Assembly: GCF_014698065.1 (NCBI RefSeq)
Contig: NZ_JACJSI010000001.1
Location: forward strand, 1-64,000
DNA: 64,000 nucleotides
Source of the DNA: Nostoc flagelliforme FACHB-838
GTDB taxonomy: Bacteria; Cyanobacteriota; Cyanobacteriia; Cyanobacteriales; Nostocaceae
Direction: 5' to 3'
Both the position numbers and the translations under genes were made by a program. The notes below the pieces were generated by a model, which was given only the letters and a program-made list of their open reading frames with translations, ran no database searches and was not told where the DNA came from. Shown here in pieces: positions 15,391 to 24,731 of this stretch; position 1 is the first letter of the stretch; each line of letters starts with the position of its first letter.

Positions 15391-16809
15391 TCATCTTTTC
15401 ACTATTGCTGGAACTGATACTTGTGTTCTTAGCTGCCTAGTTTGCTCAATAATTTGGTCTATGTCTTCTTGGGACAAACGCTGGACGTAGTTGATTTTGA
15501 TTTCCTCTAAGAAGTCAAAAAGTAAACTCTGAATTTCTGAGAGTACGTGTTTTTCCTTTATTTGAGATCCTAAGACTTTGCTGAAGCTTTCTACTAGTTG
15601 ACTGGTGAGTTTTGCGCCCACAGGGTCTTCAACAGCGCTAATTAACGTTTTGTAAAGATTAGTTGTGATTTGGGTGGCCAATTGTTCGCTTAACTGGGTT
15701 TGAGCCTGTCCCACACCAGGGAGATTCTGGAGGTTGCGGTAGACGGGGACTTGATGGAAGACGGTTTCGATGTTGTGGCGCAAAATGGCAACGATCGCAG
15801 GTTGAATTTCGGGTAGCACTTGGTAGACAATTGTTTTTACCAAAATACCTGCGATCGCTTCCACTTCATTCACATTATTAATATCTATGTAGGGACGTAA
15901 ATTTTCTTGTTGCGAGAGCCAGCGCGTTAACTCACCCCGCTGAATTGAACCCTGAACCTGATTAATTACCCTCACCACTACAATTTCTGTCAGTTCTTCG
16001 GCAAAATTGGCGACAATCCCCTGATTAATCTGCTTTCGCACTGGATGCAAATTCAATAACTGCGCTTGATCGAGGCGGACTAGTACAGGTACAATTCTTA
16101 ACCACCGCCAAAATGGTAGTAGCAAAAGTAAATCGTACCAACGCCACAATACTGCTTCAAACCAGCTTAAACCAGGATGTCGGCGTTTAATTAAGAAAGT
16201 GCGCCCCAGCAGTTCTACGCCAAATAAAATGACAAAAGGTAAGTCAATAATCCAGAAATTATCAACAAATTCGCCATTTTCACCGATTTGGCGAAAGTAG
16301 TTAGAGGCAATCAAAGGGCGGATGCTCTTGTTAAAAAAATTAATTTCTTTAACCCAGCCATTTTGTGATAGATAAGGCTGACTCCAAAAAGTGGCAAAGG
16401 ACTGTTTTGCAGATTCGTTACCGATGTGCGATCGCATCCGCTTTTTGATTTTCTCCAGAGTCCCACTCTTATTCACTCCCGCAAACGGGTTACTGTCAAT
16501 CATCTCGCTGCTAAGACGACTTATTTGTATTAGCCTGCCATTTACTTGAGGCGACTGTAACCCTGTTTGCCTAACTTCTTCTTCTAATGCGTCTACTGTT
16601 TTTAGATAGTTTTCTGTGTCTCGATGGGCTTCAATACCTTTTATTGGGTCATAAACCTTCGTAATTTGGGGAAGTTTTCGCAAGTAGAAATCCCGCCAAG
16701 GTACGTAACTTAAATCAAATACAATAAAACCTAAATTTACGGTGGCGGCAATTGCCATAAATCTTTCAAACCAAAGGTTTCGCTGCTTAGAAGATTTTAT
16801 ATTTTTCAT
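15391..16809 (-). CDS. Conserved cyanobacterial membrane protein of unknown function
   Basis: A 472-residue protein I cannot assign to a named family. It has an N-terminal hydrophobic segment (MAIAATVNLGFIVFDLSYVPW, about 18-38) and two more near 185-200 (DLPFVILFGVELLGRTFLI) and 225-240 (LLLLLPFWRWLRIVPVLV). A long amphipathic C-terminal region follows, with many short helices (about 250-465). The arrangement vaguely recalls an ion-channel-like core (WRWLRIVPVLVRLDQ), but no selectivity filter or voltage sensor is visible. It is a single gene, with A/T-rich DNA upstream. Confidence 0.6.
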   Translation of the reverse strand: MKNIKSSKQRNLWFERFMAIAATVNLGFIVFDLSYVPWRDFYLRKLPQITKVYDPIKGIEAHRDTENYLKTVDALEEEVRQTGLQSPQVNGRLIQISRLSSEMIDSNPFAGVNKSGTLEKIKKRMRSHIGNESAKQSFATFWSQPYLSQNGWVKEINFFNKSIRPLIASNYFRQIGENGEFVDNFWIIDLPFVILFGVELLGRTFLIKRRHPGLSWFEAVLWRWYDLLLLLPFWRWLRIVPVLVRLDQAQLLNLHPVRKQINQGIVANFAEELTEIVVVRVINQVQGSIQRGELTRWLSQQENLRPYIDINNVNEVEAIAGILVKTIVYQVLPEIQPAIVAILRHNIETVFHQVPVYRNLQNLPGVGQAQTQLSEQLATQITTNLYKTLISAVEDPVGAKLTSQLVESFSKVLGSQIKEKHVLSEIQSLLFDFLEEIKINYVQRLSQEDIDQIIEQTRQLRTQVSVPAIVKR

Positions 16810-17192
16810 TTTTATGTTATTTATTATACATTTTATGTATAAGCTATTTTATTAATTTCCGGTTTATTCCAAACAATTACAGCAATTAGCAGTTGAGTAG
16901 ACCGCAGATCACATCTGTGCATCTCCTACTTTAATTTACCCTCCCTGCTGCCTTGCCTCTTTTCAAGGGGTGTATTCAATTAAAATGATAAATACTGTAT
17001 CTCTGCCAATATAAAACACTTCTTTTGATAGATGATAAAAATTTGTTTTTATACATAAATTTTGTTTCACAAAAATAAGTCACAAATTATTCAAAAATCA
17101 TTAAATAATCGCGAAAAAAGTTATTAAACAAACTTAAAATGCAGCTGTTAACCTTTATAATCCTGCTGATTTAACCCAAAGGAGTTTTGAGT
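16810..17192. other. A/T-rich promoter region upstream of the peptidoglycan-binding protein gene
   Basis: A gene-free stretch with long A/T runs (17000-17150). It ends in AAAGGAG (17178-17184), which is correctly spaced for the ATG at 17193. No specific operator is recognised. Confidence 0.4.
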
Positions 17193-17990
17193 ATGTGGTG
17201 TGGGTTTGGAAAATCAAGCGCAACCTTTGCTGTTACTTGCCTGATAACTGCTAGCGTAGTAGTTGCAGACACAGGTTTCGCAGCCCCTCAAGGTAGCTAT
17301 ACACCCGAGCAATTCCGTTCTGTGTTGCGAGGATTAGGCTATAACGTCAAGGTCACAAATAGCCCTTTGACGGATGAAGAAACTAGAAAGGCAATTCGTG
17401 AATTTCAGACAGGTTATAAGCTAAAACCAGTTGATGGGATAGCAGGGCCCAAAACCCAGGATTTTGCTGCTAACATCGTTCGAATTTTGGAAGCAAATTT
17501 AAATGCAGTAGTAAAACCAAATCCTCCCCTTGCGCGCAATCATTTATATGATTCCCGCACAGAAGCAGTGGTGAAGGAGTATCAGAAGAAATATCAGTTG
17601 TCAGAAACTGGTATTGCTAATTTAGCACTCCGTCAAAAGCTGAATGAGGAAGCAAAGACAGTCTTCACTCAGCCAACAGCTACACCGACAGCTAAACCGA
17701 CAGCTAAACCGACAGCTAAACCGACAGCTAAACCGACAGCTAAACCAACAGCTACACCAACAGCTAAACCAACAGTTACGCCGAGAACTCAACCAACAGC
17801 TACGCCGACAGCTACGCCAACAGCTACGCCAACAGCTACGCCAACAGCTACGCCAACAGCTACGCCAACAGCTACGCCGACAGCTACGCCAACAGCTACG
17901 CCAACAGCTACGCCGACAGCTACGCCAACAGCTACGCCAACAGCTACGCCGACAGCTACGCCAACAGCTACGCCAACAGCTACACCCTAA
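17193..17990 (+). CDS. Exported peptidoglycan-binding protein with Thr-Ala-Thr-Pro tail
   Basis: A 265-residue protein. The signal peptide covers about residues 1-29 ([21 protein letters not shown]). It is followed by two PG_binding_1-like modules, [17 protein letters not shown]...[11 protein letters not shown]...GIAGPKTQ (about 35-85) and a shorter [17 protein letters not shown] (about 118-134). The C-terminal 105 residues are PTAKP/PTATP repeats, likely a cell-wall-spanning extended stalk. ATG 17193 is chosen because AAAGGAG lies 8 nt upstream; a TTG at 17187 is too close. The repeat tail is encoded by 12-bp tandem units and its length probably varies between strains. Confidence 0.82.
   Translation: MWCGFGKSSATFAVTCLITASVVVADTGFAAPQGSYTPEQFRSVLRGLGYNVKVTNSPLTDEETRKAIREFQTGYKLKPVDGIAGPKTQDFAANIVRILEANLNAVVKPNPPLARNHLYDSRTEAVVKEYQKKYQLSETGIANLALRQKLNEEAKTVFTQPTATPTAKPTAKPTAKPTAKPTAKPTATPTAKPTVTPRTQPTATPTATPTATPTATPTATPTATPTATPTATPTATPTATPTATPTATPTATPTATPTATPTATP
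17673..17987 (+). repeat. 12-bp tandem repeat coding for Pro-Thr-Ala-Thr/Lys
   Basis: About 26 units of the type CCAACAGCTACG, with third-position variation (CCG/CCA, ACG/ACA/AAA). It lies wholly inside the peptidoglycan-binding protein gene. Since 12 is divisible by three, slippage by whole units keeps the frame; it also leaves a second frame open on the same strand. Confidence 0.9.
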
Positions 17991-18021
17991 TCATCATAAA
18001 AAACTCCTACACCAAAGCCTC

Positions 18022-18915
18022 TCAAGTCATTTGATTTGGTTCTTCCAAGGGTCTGCCCTTGGGTGTAGGTAGTATTGGACGAAGGTCATTGTAAGGCATA
18101 GGAATGTACTGCACACTAGGTCGCCCTCCTTGTGGCTGTGGGTACAAATCCATGAGTTCATAAATAAAATGGGGCAGTCCGACGGTTACGGGCAGCCCCA
18201 TTTCTGTTGATTCTTCAATAGTGATGGGATAGTCGTGCGTAACGCGCCCAGTAGTCAAGGCTTCGATAATCGATTCAATATTTTCTGGCAGAACTTTTTG
18301 TTTGGGTATACTGTCTTTAAGCAGAGTTCGCACAAACCGTTGTACCTGCTGTATTGCTTTGCGTGAGAGGTCGGCCATAATTAGGGTTTGGTCATCAATC
18401 TCACCGATGGGTTTATCTTCAACTACTTTTAAAATACTCGCTGCGGGATAGTTACCCAATTGGGGATCAACTGGCCCTAAAACAGCGTTAGCATCCATAA
18501 TAATTTCATCAGAGGCTAGGGCAAGCATTGTACCGCCACTCATAGCATAGTGGGGTACAAAGACTGTAACTTTTGCCTGGTGGCGAATTAATGCTCTGGC
18601 GATTTGTTCGGTAGCTAAAACCAAACCACCAGGAGTATGCAAAATTAAATCAATCGGCACATCTGGGGGTGTGAGGCGAATTGCTCGCAATATTTGTTCT
18701 GAGTCTTCAATAGTAATGTAGCGAGATAGGGGAATTCCCAGGAAACTAATAGACTCTTGGCGGTGAATCAGCAAAATTACCCGACTTTTGCGTTCCTGCT
18801 GGAATTGTTGTAAAGCACGCAAGCGCCGATATTCTATTTGACGTTTTTGCCAAAGGGGTTGCAAAGAAGTCAGAAGGAGAAAAATCCAGAATAAATCACC
18901 AATACCAAAGCCCAT
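18022..18915 (-). CDS. SDH-family Clp-fold serine proteinase (membrane-anchored)
   Basis: A 297-residue protein of the serine dehydrogenase proteinase (SDH_sah) group with a Clp/crotonase fold. An N-terminal hydrophobic stretch (GIGDLFWIFLLLTSLQPLW) suggests a membrane anchor. The oxyanion region is LILHTPGGLVLATEQIA (near 90) and the likely nucleophile is Ser in HYAMSGGTMLAL (near 125), with DPQLG near 151. Such proteins probably degrade membrane or periplasmic substrates. The C-terminus is Pro-rich. It is convergent with the peptidoglycan-binding gene and has no obvious operon partner. Confidence 0.85.
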   Translation of the reverse strand: MGFGIGDLFWIFLLLTSLQPLWQKRQIEYRRLRALQQFQQERKSRVILLIHRQESISFLGIPLSRYITIEDSEQILRAIRLTPPDVPIDLILHTPGGLVLATEQIARALIRHQAKVTVFVPHYAMSGGTMLALASDEIIMDANAVLGPVDPQLGNYPAASILKVVEDKPIGEIDDQTLIMADLSRKAIQQVQRFVRTLLKDSIPKQKVLPENIESIIEALTTGRVTHDYPITIEESTEMGLPVTVGLPHFIYELMDLYPQPQGGRPSVQYIPMPYNDLRPILPTPKGRPLEEPNQMT

Positions 18916-19120
18916 ATAATTTATTGTTCAAAAATAACGGTTGTCGTCATTATTGTGACAATTTTTGGGCGATCGCATTTCTATCTGTAGGTTTAAAAGT
19001 CACTGATTACACTAACCACAAAGAGATGTCAATTCAAGATTACGTTAGCGAGTCCATGTACCCCAGATCAAAAGCCAGCTACGCCCCGCATCTCATCGAG
19101 AGGTCATGACAAATCACGAA

Positions 19121-21013
19121 TTATGACCCCCTTCGCCAAATCTTGATTGTGTCGTCATCACCACCGCTAACTAGGGTTTGCCCATTGGGACTAAAGGCAA
19201 CACACCTAACATAGTTGGAATGTCCTGTAAGTGTGCTGATTTCTCTGCCACTGTATATATGCCACAGTTTGATAGTGTTGTCCCAACTCCCACTAGCAAG
19301 AAATTGTCCATCCTGGCTAAAGGCGACTGACCAAACTGAATCAGAATGGCCAGTGAGAGTATGAATTTCTCTGCCAGTATTTACGTGCCACAGTTTAATC
19401 GTGTTGTCACCACTGCCACTAGCGAGAATTTCCCCATCCTTGCTGAAAGCGACACAGTTGACGAAAAAGGAATGACCTGCAAGTGTATAGATGTTTCTGC
19501 CTGTATATACTTGCCACAGTTTAATGGTGTAATCATTACTGCCACTAGCCACCATCTGTCTATCCTGGCTATTGGTTCCAGGCATTTTCGGAGAGTAGGC
19601 GACTGACGAAACTGAGTCCGAATGACCTGTGAGAGTTTGGATTTCTATGCCAGTGTGTACCTGCCACACTTTGATTGTGCAATCAGCACTACCGCTAGCC
19701 AGGAACTTGCCATCTGGACTCAAGGCAACAGAATTCACCCAGTTGGTATGACCAGCGAGAGTACGAATTTCTCTGCCTGTGTTAATATCCCACAATTTGA
19801 TTGTGTTATCCCAACTACCACTGGCTAAAATTCCTCGGTTTAGGTCTGCAACTCCCGCAGATTTGCCGGACTCGCCTTGATAAGAAAAGTTGGGAGAGAT
19901 TGGGCTAAAGGCGACGGAATGAACCATACTGGAATGACTAGAAGACCAACGACCCAGTTGACGCACTAGCTTGCCAGTACCGATTTGCCAAAGTTTGATA
20001 GTATTGTCATTACTGCCACTTGCAATAAATTGCCCGTCTGGACTAATGGCGATCGCATGAACCATACTAGAATGACCTTTGATGGTCTGTATGCATTGCC
20101 AGTTCTGCTGATCTAATACAATCGGTGGAGATAGTTTAGGTTTAGGCGTTATCAGTAAAGTAGGTGATATTGCTGTTACATCTTTCTCACTATCTGGGCC
20201 TAATAAATCTAACCACTCCTGCACAGACTGGGGACGGTAGGTTGACTCCAAATCCATGCCGCACATAATAGCCTGATTTACTCTGTTGCTAATGTTGGGA
20301 TTGAAATATTGTGGTGGTTCTAAATTAATATTGTGGCGTCTATCATCTGCATTTGTTGGTATAACTGCGGTAAGCAAATTGTACAAAGTAGCGGCTAGGG
20401 CGTAGATATCAATGTATTCTCCTCTTGGCGCTTCTGATTCATACTGCTCAGGTGGAGCAAAACCAGGAGTACGATACACTGTATGCCTTTGGATCATATT
20501 AGGAATAAATTCTCTAGCAATGCCAAAATCTATCAGCACTGCTTCTGATTTATCAATGCGGATCATGATGTTGCGTGGTTTGAGATCCCGATGCAACAAT
20601 CCTTTAGAATGGATTAGGGTCAAAGCGTCACCAATTTGCCTAATGTACAGCAGTGCTTCTGCTTCTGATAGCACCCCTATCCGTCTCAGGCGCTGTCCCA
20701 AGTCTTCTCCTTCGATATAATCCATCACCATGCAGGGCAAATTTCCCTCATCAAAGATGGTTTCTATCTGTACTATATGAGGATGATGGCACACAGCCAG
20801 CCTAACTGCTTCATCACGGAAGTCTTGCCGTAACTTGTTTCGGTGAAGTATCCAAGCGGGGTGATTCAGGATTTCTTCTTTGAGGGTTTTAATCACTCGC
20901 TGTTGATTCCGTTGATTTCTGGCAAGATAAGTAATGCCAATTCCGCCTTCACCTAGTTGCCTTTCGATAATGTAGCGTCCCCCGAATAAAGACTTTCCTG
21001 CATTCCACACCAT
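19121..21013 (-). CDS. Ser/Thr protein kinase fused to WD40 repeats
   Basis: A 630-residue protein. The Hanks-type kinase domain (about 12-270) has a glycine loop (LGEGGIGITY), an ATP Lys (VIKTL), HRDLKPRNIMI, DFG in LIDFGIARE and an APPEQYES activation segment. After a short linker, about seven WD40 repeats (from about 310) carry GHSSMVHAIAISPDGQFIASG-type motifs ending in IKLWQ. Kinase-WD40 fusions are expanded in filamentous cyanobacteria; substrates are unknown. One WD repeat (near 365-400) has an extra loop (ISPNFSYQGESGKSAGVADLN region). No transmembrane segment is seen. Confidence 0.93.
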   Translation of the reverse strand: MVWNAGKSLFGGRYIIERQLGEGGIGITYLARNQRNQQRVIKTLKEEILNHPAWILHRNKLRQDFRDEAVRLAVCHHPHIVQIETIFDEGNLPCMVMDYIEGEDLGQRLRRIGVLSEAEALLYIRQIGDALTLIHSKGLLHRDLKPRNIMIRIDKSEAVLIDFGIAREFIPNMIQRHTVYRTPGFAPPEQYESEAPRGEYIDIYALAATLYNLLTAVIPTNADDRRHNINLEPPQYFNPNISNRVNQAIMCGMDLESTYRPQSVQEWLDLLGPDSEKDVTAISPTLLITPKPKLSPPIVLDQQNWQCIQTIKGHSSMVHAIAISPDGQFIASGSNDNTIKLWQIGTGKLVRQLGRWSSSHSSMVHSVAFSPISPNFSYQGESGKSAGVADLNRGILASGSWDNTIKLWDINTGREIRTLAGHTNWVNSVALSPDGKFLASGSADCTIKVWQVHTGIEIQTLTGHSDSVSSVAYSPKMPGTNSQDRQMVASGSNDYTIKLWQVYTGRNIYTLAGHSFFVNCVAFSKDGEILASGSGDNTIKLWHVNTGREIHTLTGHSDSVWSVAFSQDGQFLASGSWDNTIKLWHIYSGREISTLTGHSNYVRCVAFSPNGQTLVSGGDDDTIKIWRRGS

Positions 21014-21314
21014 TAGTAATATTTGACAATTGCTGGTATTTATTTTGGCACGGTATCAGAACAGCCAACACGAATTTTTGGAAATTCTATCAGAATCGCT
21101 GTTGTATCTTTTTTAAATTTATTTACTTAGATAACATTTTTCTCAACCTCGGTAATTACAAAATAATTAACAGTATCAAGTTGGATATACCTTAATTATT
21201 TTAGTTAAACTATGCTTTTACACTAAAATCTCTAGTTGATTCTTCATGCTAGAGTAAACGATGACTTTAGCCATATTTGTTCATAATAATTTGACTTGTA
21301 GGTAATCTAAAATT
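21014..21314. other. Divergent spacer between the WD40 kinase and DUF3365 sensor genes
   Basis: A 300-bp A/T-rich region with no gene. It should contain both promoters; I see no well-defined element. Confidence 0.35.
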
Positions 21315-22235
21315 ATGCTAAAGAGCCTGAATCTGAAACAAAAATTTACAATTCTGCTACTGGTAATTCTTACATTCGGTTTGAGCTTGAGTGGATTTGC
21401 TCTTTCTTCTCTGCTCAGAGAAAATGCTAAACAGGATATTAGCTCAACTGGTCTAATACTCATCCAAACAATGAGTTCTGTTCGTAAATATACTAGTACG
21501 CAAGTGAATCCAGAGCTAATTGATAAATTAGATACTGAGTTTTTGCCGCAAACAGTGCCTGGATATTCAGCACGAGAGGTATTTGAGATTTTACGTAAAA
21601 CACCAGAATACCGTGATTTCTTTTATAAAGAAGCAACCCTCAATCCTACAAATCTGCGGGATAAAGCTGACGGTTTTGAGACGGAAATTGTCGAAAGGTT
21701 CAGAAATAAATCAGACCTTAAACAAGTAACTGGATTTCGCTCAATTCCTGGTGGGGATATCTTTTATATTGCTCGTCCCTTAGCAGTTTCTGAACAAAGT
21801 TGTTTGGTCTGTCATAGTGTACCTGAAGCTGCGCCTCAAAGTATGATTAATCTTTATGGTGCAGCTAATGGATTTGGGTGGAAGCTTAATGAAATTATTG
21901 GCGCTCAAATTATATCAGTACCTGCTAATAATGTCATCAGCAAAGCCAATCACTCTTCCTTAGTAATTATTTTGATTGTATCAACTATATTTATAGCGAC
22001 TATCCTGTTAGTCAACTTTTTCTTGAATCGACAAGTTGTTATACCTCTCAAGCGCATGACTCGCATAGCCGAAGAAGTTAGTACAGGACACATGGAAGTT
22101 GAATTTGAACTAATGTCTAATGATGAAATCGGTAATTTAGCTAAAGCCTTTAGACGGATGCAGTTAAGTTTAGAAATGGCAATGAAAAGAATTAAACGCA
22201 CTCATGGAAGTACAGGAGATTCAAATAATTTTTAA
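21315..22235 (+). CDS. DUF3365 (Tll0287-like) haem-binding sensor with HAMP domain
   Basis: A 306-residue membrane sensor. TM1 covers about residues 10-32 (FTILLLVILTFGLSLSGFALSSL). A periplasmic DUF3365 domain (about 38-200) contains a c-type haem motif, CLVCH (near 162). TM2 covers about 213-235 (LVIILIVSTIFIATILLVNFFL), followed by a HAMP domain (NRQVVIPLKRMTRIAEEVSTG to AKAFRRMQLSLE). It has no output domain (no kinase, cyclase or methyl-accepting region), so it probably signals through a partner. It resembles the N-terminal half of larger cyanobacterial redox sensors. Its neighbours on both sides are Ser/Thr kinases. Confidence 0.88.
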   Translation: MLKSLNLKQKFTILLLVILTFGLSLSGFALSSLLRENAKQDISSTGLILIQTMSSVRKYTSTQVNPELIDKLDTEFLPQTVPGYSAREVFEILRKTPEYRDFFYKEATLNPTNLRDKADGFETEIVERFRNKSDLKQVTGFRSIPGGDIFYIARPLAVSEQSCLVCHSVPEAAPQSMINLYGAANGFGWKLNEIIGAQIISVPANNVISKANHSSLVIILIVSTIFIATILLVNFFLNRQVVIPLKRMTRIAEEVSTGHMEVEFELMSNDEIGNLAKAFRRMQLSLEMAMKRIKRTHGSTGDSNNF

Positions 22236-22363
22236 TTAATTTTTGTAACGGGTATTTAGACCTCGGCAAAAAACTTTCCCATTTTATATAGCTCTGTTGA
22301 CTTAAAACCACATAATTAGTTAAAAGAGTAAAAATAACCCCTAAATTGGTGGGGTCTAAATCT

Positions 22364-23644
22364 TTATGAAAATAAGCTTTTCTTGAATTCAAAAGCTGCT
22401 TGAAAGCTAGGAATTTCCTTAGCGATGAGTTCAATAAATTGGTCAGGTGAAATGTAAGGATTTTGAGATAATATTTCTTCTATAATCAGATTTGCCATTG
22501 GGCCGATGTGGTAAGCTAATCCTTGCTGACAACTTTTGATAAATGCTGGTTGGAGAGAAGGTTGTTGTTGTTGCTCAATTCGCCCAATTTGCCCAATTTG
22601 CTGACCAGTAGGTGAAGTAGGTAAACTAAAAACTGTTTCTTCAGCTTGGCTATATGACTGCGATATTCCCGACATAGCCTGAAATTCAGGGTTAAATACC
22701 GTGGGGGGCAAATCATCAAGCATGATTGCAGGAGACATTGCTACTTCTGGTTCTGCAATTGGTTCTCCAACACGTTGTAAATCTGTGAGAACTTCTCTGG
22801 CTGCTTGATAACGCTTGTTGGGCCTATCTGCCAACATATAATCGAGTACTTGAGCAAAATTATCAGTAACATAGGTATAATAACGCCAGTTCCACTCAAG
22901 AGAGTACTGATCCATTAGTAAAGATGGATCTCTACCTGTGAGTAGTACAATCGCTGTTACACCCAAAGCATAAAGGTCACTAGAAGGTGAACATAAACCC
23001 AAACTAATCTGCTCGCGGGGAGCGTATCCCACTTTGCCAACGAGAGACATTTTGCCAACAAACGTTACCTGGTGGTTAGAACTTTTTGCCTCGTTCATAT
23101 CAGCAATTTGCTTGCCGACACCAAAATCAATCAGCACTGGCAGATCGTTGCCCTCGGGTAACATAATGTTGTCAGGAGAAATATCTCGATGGATAATGTT
23201 GTGCTGGTGAACATACTCTAAAACAGGCAAGAGATTCTTTAGCCACTGTATAACTTCGTCTTCAGAAAAATTTCTTCCTTGACGTTGAAGTTCTCCTAGC
23301 AGCCTAGAATATGTCTTACCATCAACATACTCTTGTACTAGGAATAGCCGACCATCTCCTTCAAAGCAAGCCAAAAACTTGGGAATTTGAGGATGTTGCA
23401 ATTGATGAAGAATTTTTGCCTCTCTTTTAAATAAATTGCGATATTGCTCTAATCCACTTTCTCCTGTGCCAATGGGTGCAAATTCTTTGAGAACACAAGC
23501 TTCATTAAACCGACGAGTGTCAAAGGCCAAGTAAGTTCGTCCCAATCCTCCCTGCCCTAGAAGTTTTTGGATAATATAGCGGTTATCGATTAGAGTTCCA
23601 GCAGCTATTTCTGGCCTTGTCATAGGGGACTGTGACATCATCAT
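22364..23644 (-). CDS. Ser/Thr protein kinase with conserved C-terminal extension
   Basis: A 426-residue cytosolic kinase. Glycine loop LGQGGLGRTYLAFD (near 34), HRDISPDNIML (near 156), DFG in LIDFGVGK and a PREQIS activation motif are all present. After a Pro/Gln-rich linker, the last 60 residues (GLAYHIGPMANLIIEEILSQ) form a small C-terminal domain also found in other cyanobacterial regulators. The loop motif HRDIS, rather than HRDLK, is typical of this cyanobacterial kinase subgroup. Starts at MMMSQ, MMSQ or MSQ are equally possible. Confidence 0.92.
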   Translation of the reverse strand: MMMSQSPMTRPEIAAGTLIDNRYIIQKLLGQGGLGRTYLAFDTRRFNEACVLKEFAPIGTGESGLEQYRNLFKREAKILHQLQHPQIPKFLACFEGDGRLFLVQEYVDGKTYSRLLGELQRQGRNFSEDEVIQWLKNLLPVLEYVHQHNIIHRDISPDNIMLPEGNDLPVLIDFGVGKQIADMNEAKSSNHQVTFVGKMSLVGKVGYAPREQISLGLCSPSSDLYALGVTAIVLLTGRDPSLLMDQYSLEWNWRYYTYVTDNFAQVLDYMLADRPNKRYQAAREVLTDLQRVGEPIAEPEVAMSPAIMLDDLPPTVFNPEFQAMSGISQSYSQAEETVFSLPTSPTGQQIGQIGRIEQQQQPSLQPAFIKSCQQGLAYHIGPMANLIIEEILSQNPYISPDQFIELIAKEIPSFQAAFEFKKSLFS

Positions 23645-24392
23645 CGCACTCCTAGCGATTTTGTATTGATAAATTATCTAGTTTGCTGAAAGTCAGAAAC
23701 TCTAGCAGATAAAGGCTGATAACATCCTTTTAATTGAGGTTAGCACCACTGTCGAGACAAGGAAATACACTTTTCTACAATTTTTCGATGGTCTTGTGTA
23801 ACTAAACAGACAATTTTTACCTGAGTAGTTTGATCATACTCCTTATACTTACGTATTTTAGCAGCCCCAATATAACCAGTCTCTGCGGTAATCTCTGCAA
23901 ATGTTCAGAGCATTGCCTGTTGGATTTGCTGCTGACTTTATCTTACCTTTAGCCACCCAATTGACACTGAGTTTAGAAACTATAAGGACACAGCATGACA
24001 TCATGGTTTTCCAGAAAAACTGAGGTTGCTATAGACTTCCTGAAGGAAATATTATATGTATTTCAAGTGCTGAATATGCGATCGCTCTCAAAAATTAATC
24101 TTTCTGAGAAGAAATATCGTTAAGAGATAGCTGTTTGAGCATCGGTTATCAAAGTTTTAAGTACATAGGACTTACGCACTGTACAAATTAACCATAATAT
24201 GTATAACCATATTTGGTCGTTTTAGGCGCTTCGCATAACCCTGATGTACTCGCATATTTGCGATCGCTAGGTGCTAAACATGGTTAAAACACCCAAATTG
24301 CGTGTAGTACTTATGTACCATGCGTAAGTTCTAGTACAGATGATCTTTCAAAAGCAGAAAATGATGCTGCTTTTCAGAAAAGATTCATGAAG
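23645..24392. other. 748-bp gene-free region holding a MITE-like palindrome
   Basis: No convincing ORF is seen on either strand. Positions 24168-24331 are bracketed by GGACTTACGCA and TGCGTAAGTTC, an inverted terminal pair. The rest is A/T-rich with one HIP1 site. It contains the promoter of the kinase gene on the minus strand. Confidence 0.5.
24168..24331. repeat. MITE-like element with ACTTACGCA termini
   Basis: A 164-bp segment flanked by GGACTTACGCA (24168-24178) and TGCGTAAGTTC (24321-24331), near-perfect inverted repeats. Internal A/T-rich sequence has no ORF. The ACTTACGCA terminus is frequent in Nostoc intergenic regions, suggesting a non-autonomous element. Confidence 0.55.
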
Positions 24393-24644
24393 CTACAATA
24401 ATTTATCTAGCTCGTCAGGATTCACGCCTAACTGACGCAAACGTTCTGCTAATTGTTCTGCTTTTCGTTTGGCTTGAGCAGCTTTTTTTTTAGCTTCTGT
24501 AGCTTCTTGTTCTGCTATGATAGCTCGTTCAGTTGCAGCAGCTAAGGCTGGTTGGTTGATGTTGTCTCCTGAATAATCCGGGAGTTTGTAATCATCGCCT
24601 AGTTTTTCCCAAGTGATTTGGTAGCCTTGGGTGAGGGTTGTCAT
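24393..24644 (-). CDS. Small coiled-coil protein resembling the tail of Uma2-like proteins
   Basis: An 83-residue protein. The N-terminal part (MTTLTQGYQITWEKLGDDYKLPDYSG) is followed by a long charged Ala/Lys/Glu coiled coil (about 40-70) ending AERLRQLGVNPDELDKLL. That ending is the common C-terminus of Uma2/DUF820 proteins and related transposase-associated ORFs. No nuclease core is present. ATG 24644 is preferred because AAAGGA lies 8 nt upstream; an upstream in-frame ATG at 24674 lacks this. The function is unknown. Confidence 0.6.
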   Translation of the reverse strand: MTTLTQGYQITWEKLGDDYKLPDYSGDNINQPALAAATERAIIAEQEATEAKKKAAQAKRKAEQLAERLRQLGVNPDELDKLL

Positions 24645-24731
24645 GAGGGTTTTCCTTTGGTGTGTAAAAAGCACTAGGAATTGGGGACTAGGGACTGTTT
24701 TTCTAATACCCAGTACTCAATCCCGAAGCGG

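Noticed and set aside
17644..18072. 142-residue Gln/Leu/Arg-rich frame overlapping the PTATP tail
   Set aside because: It is the alternative frame of the 12-bp repeat; the PTATP frame has the signal peptide and binding modules.
18924..19109. 61-residue frame between the Clp-fold proteinase and WD40-kinase genes
   Set aside because: No ribosome-binding site, no recognisable sequence, and it ends in repeat-like DNA.
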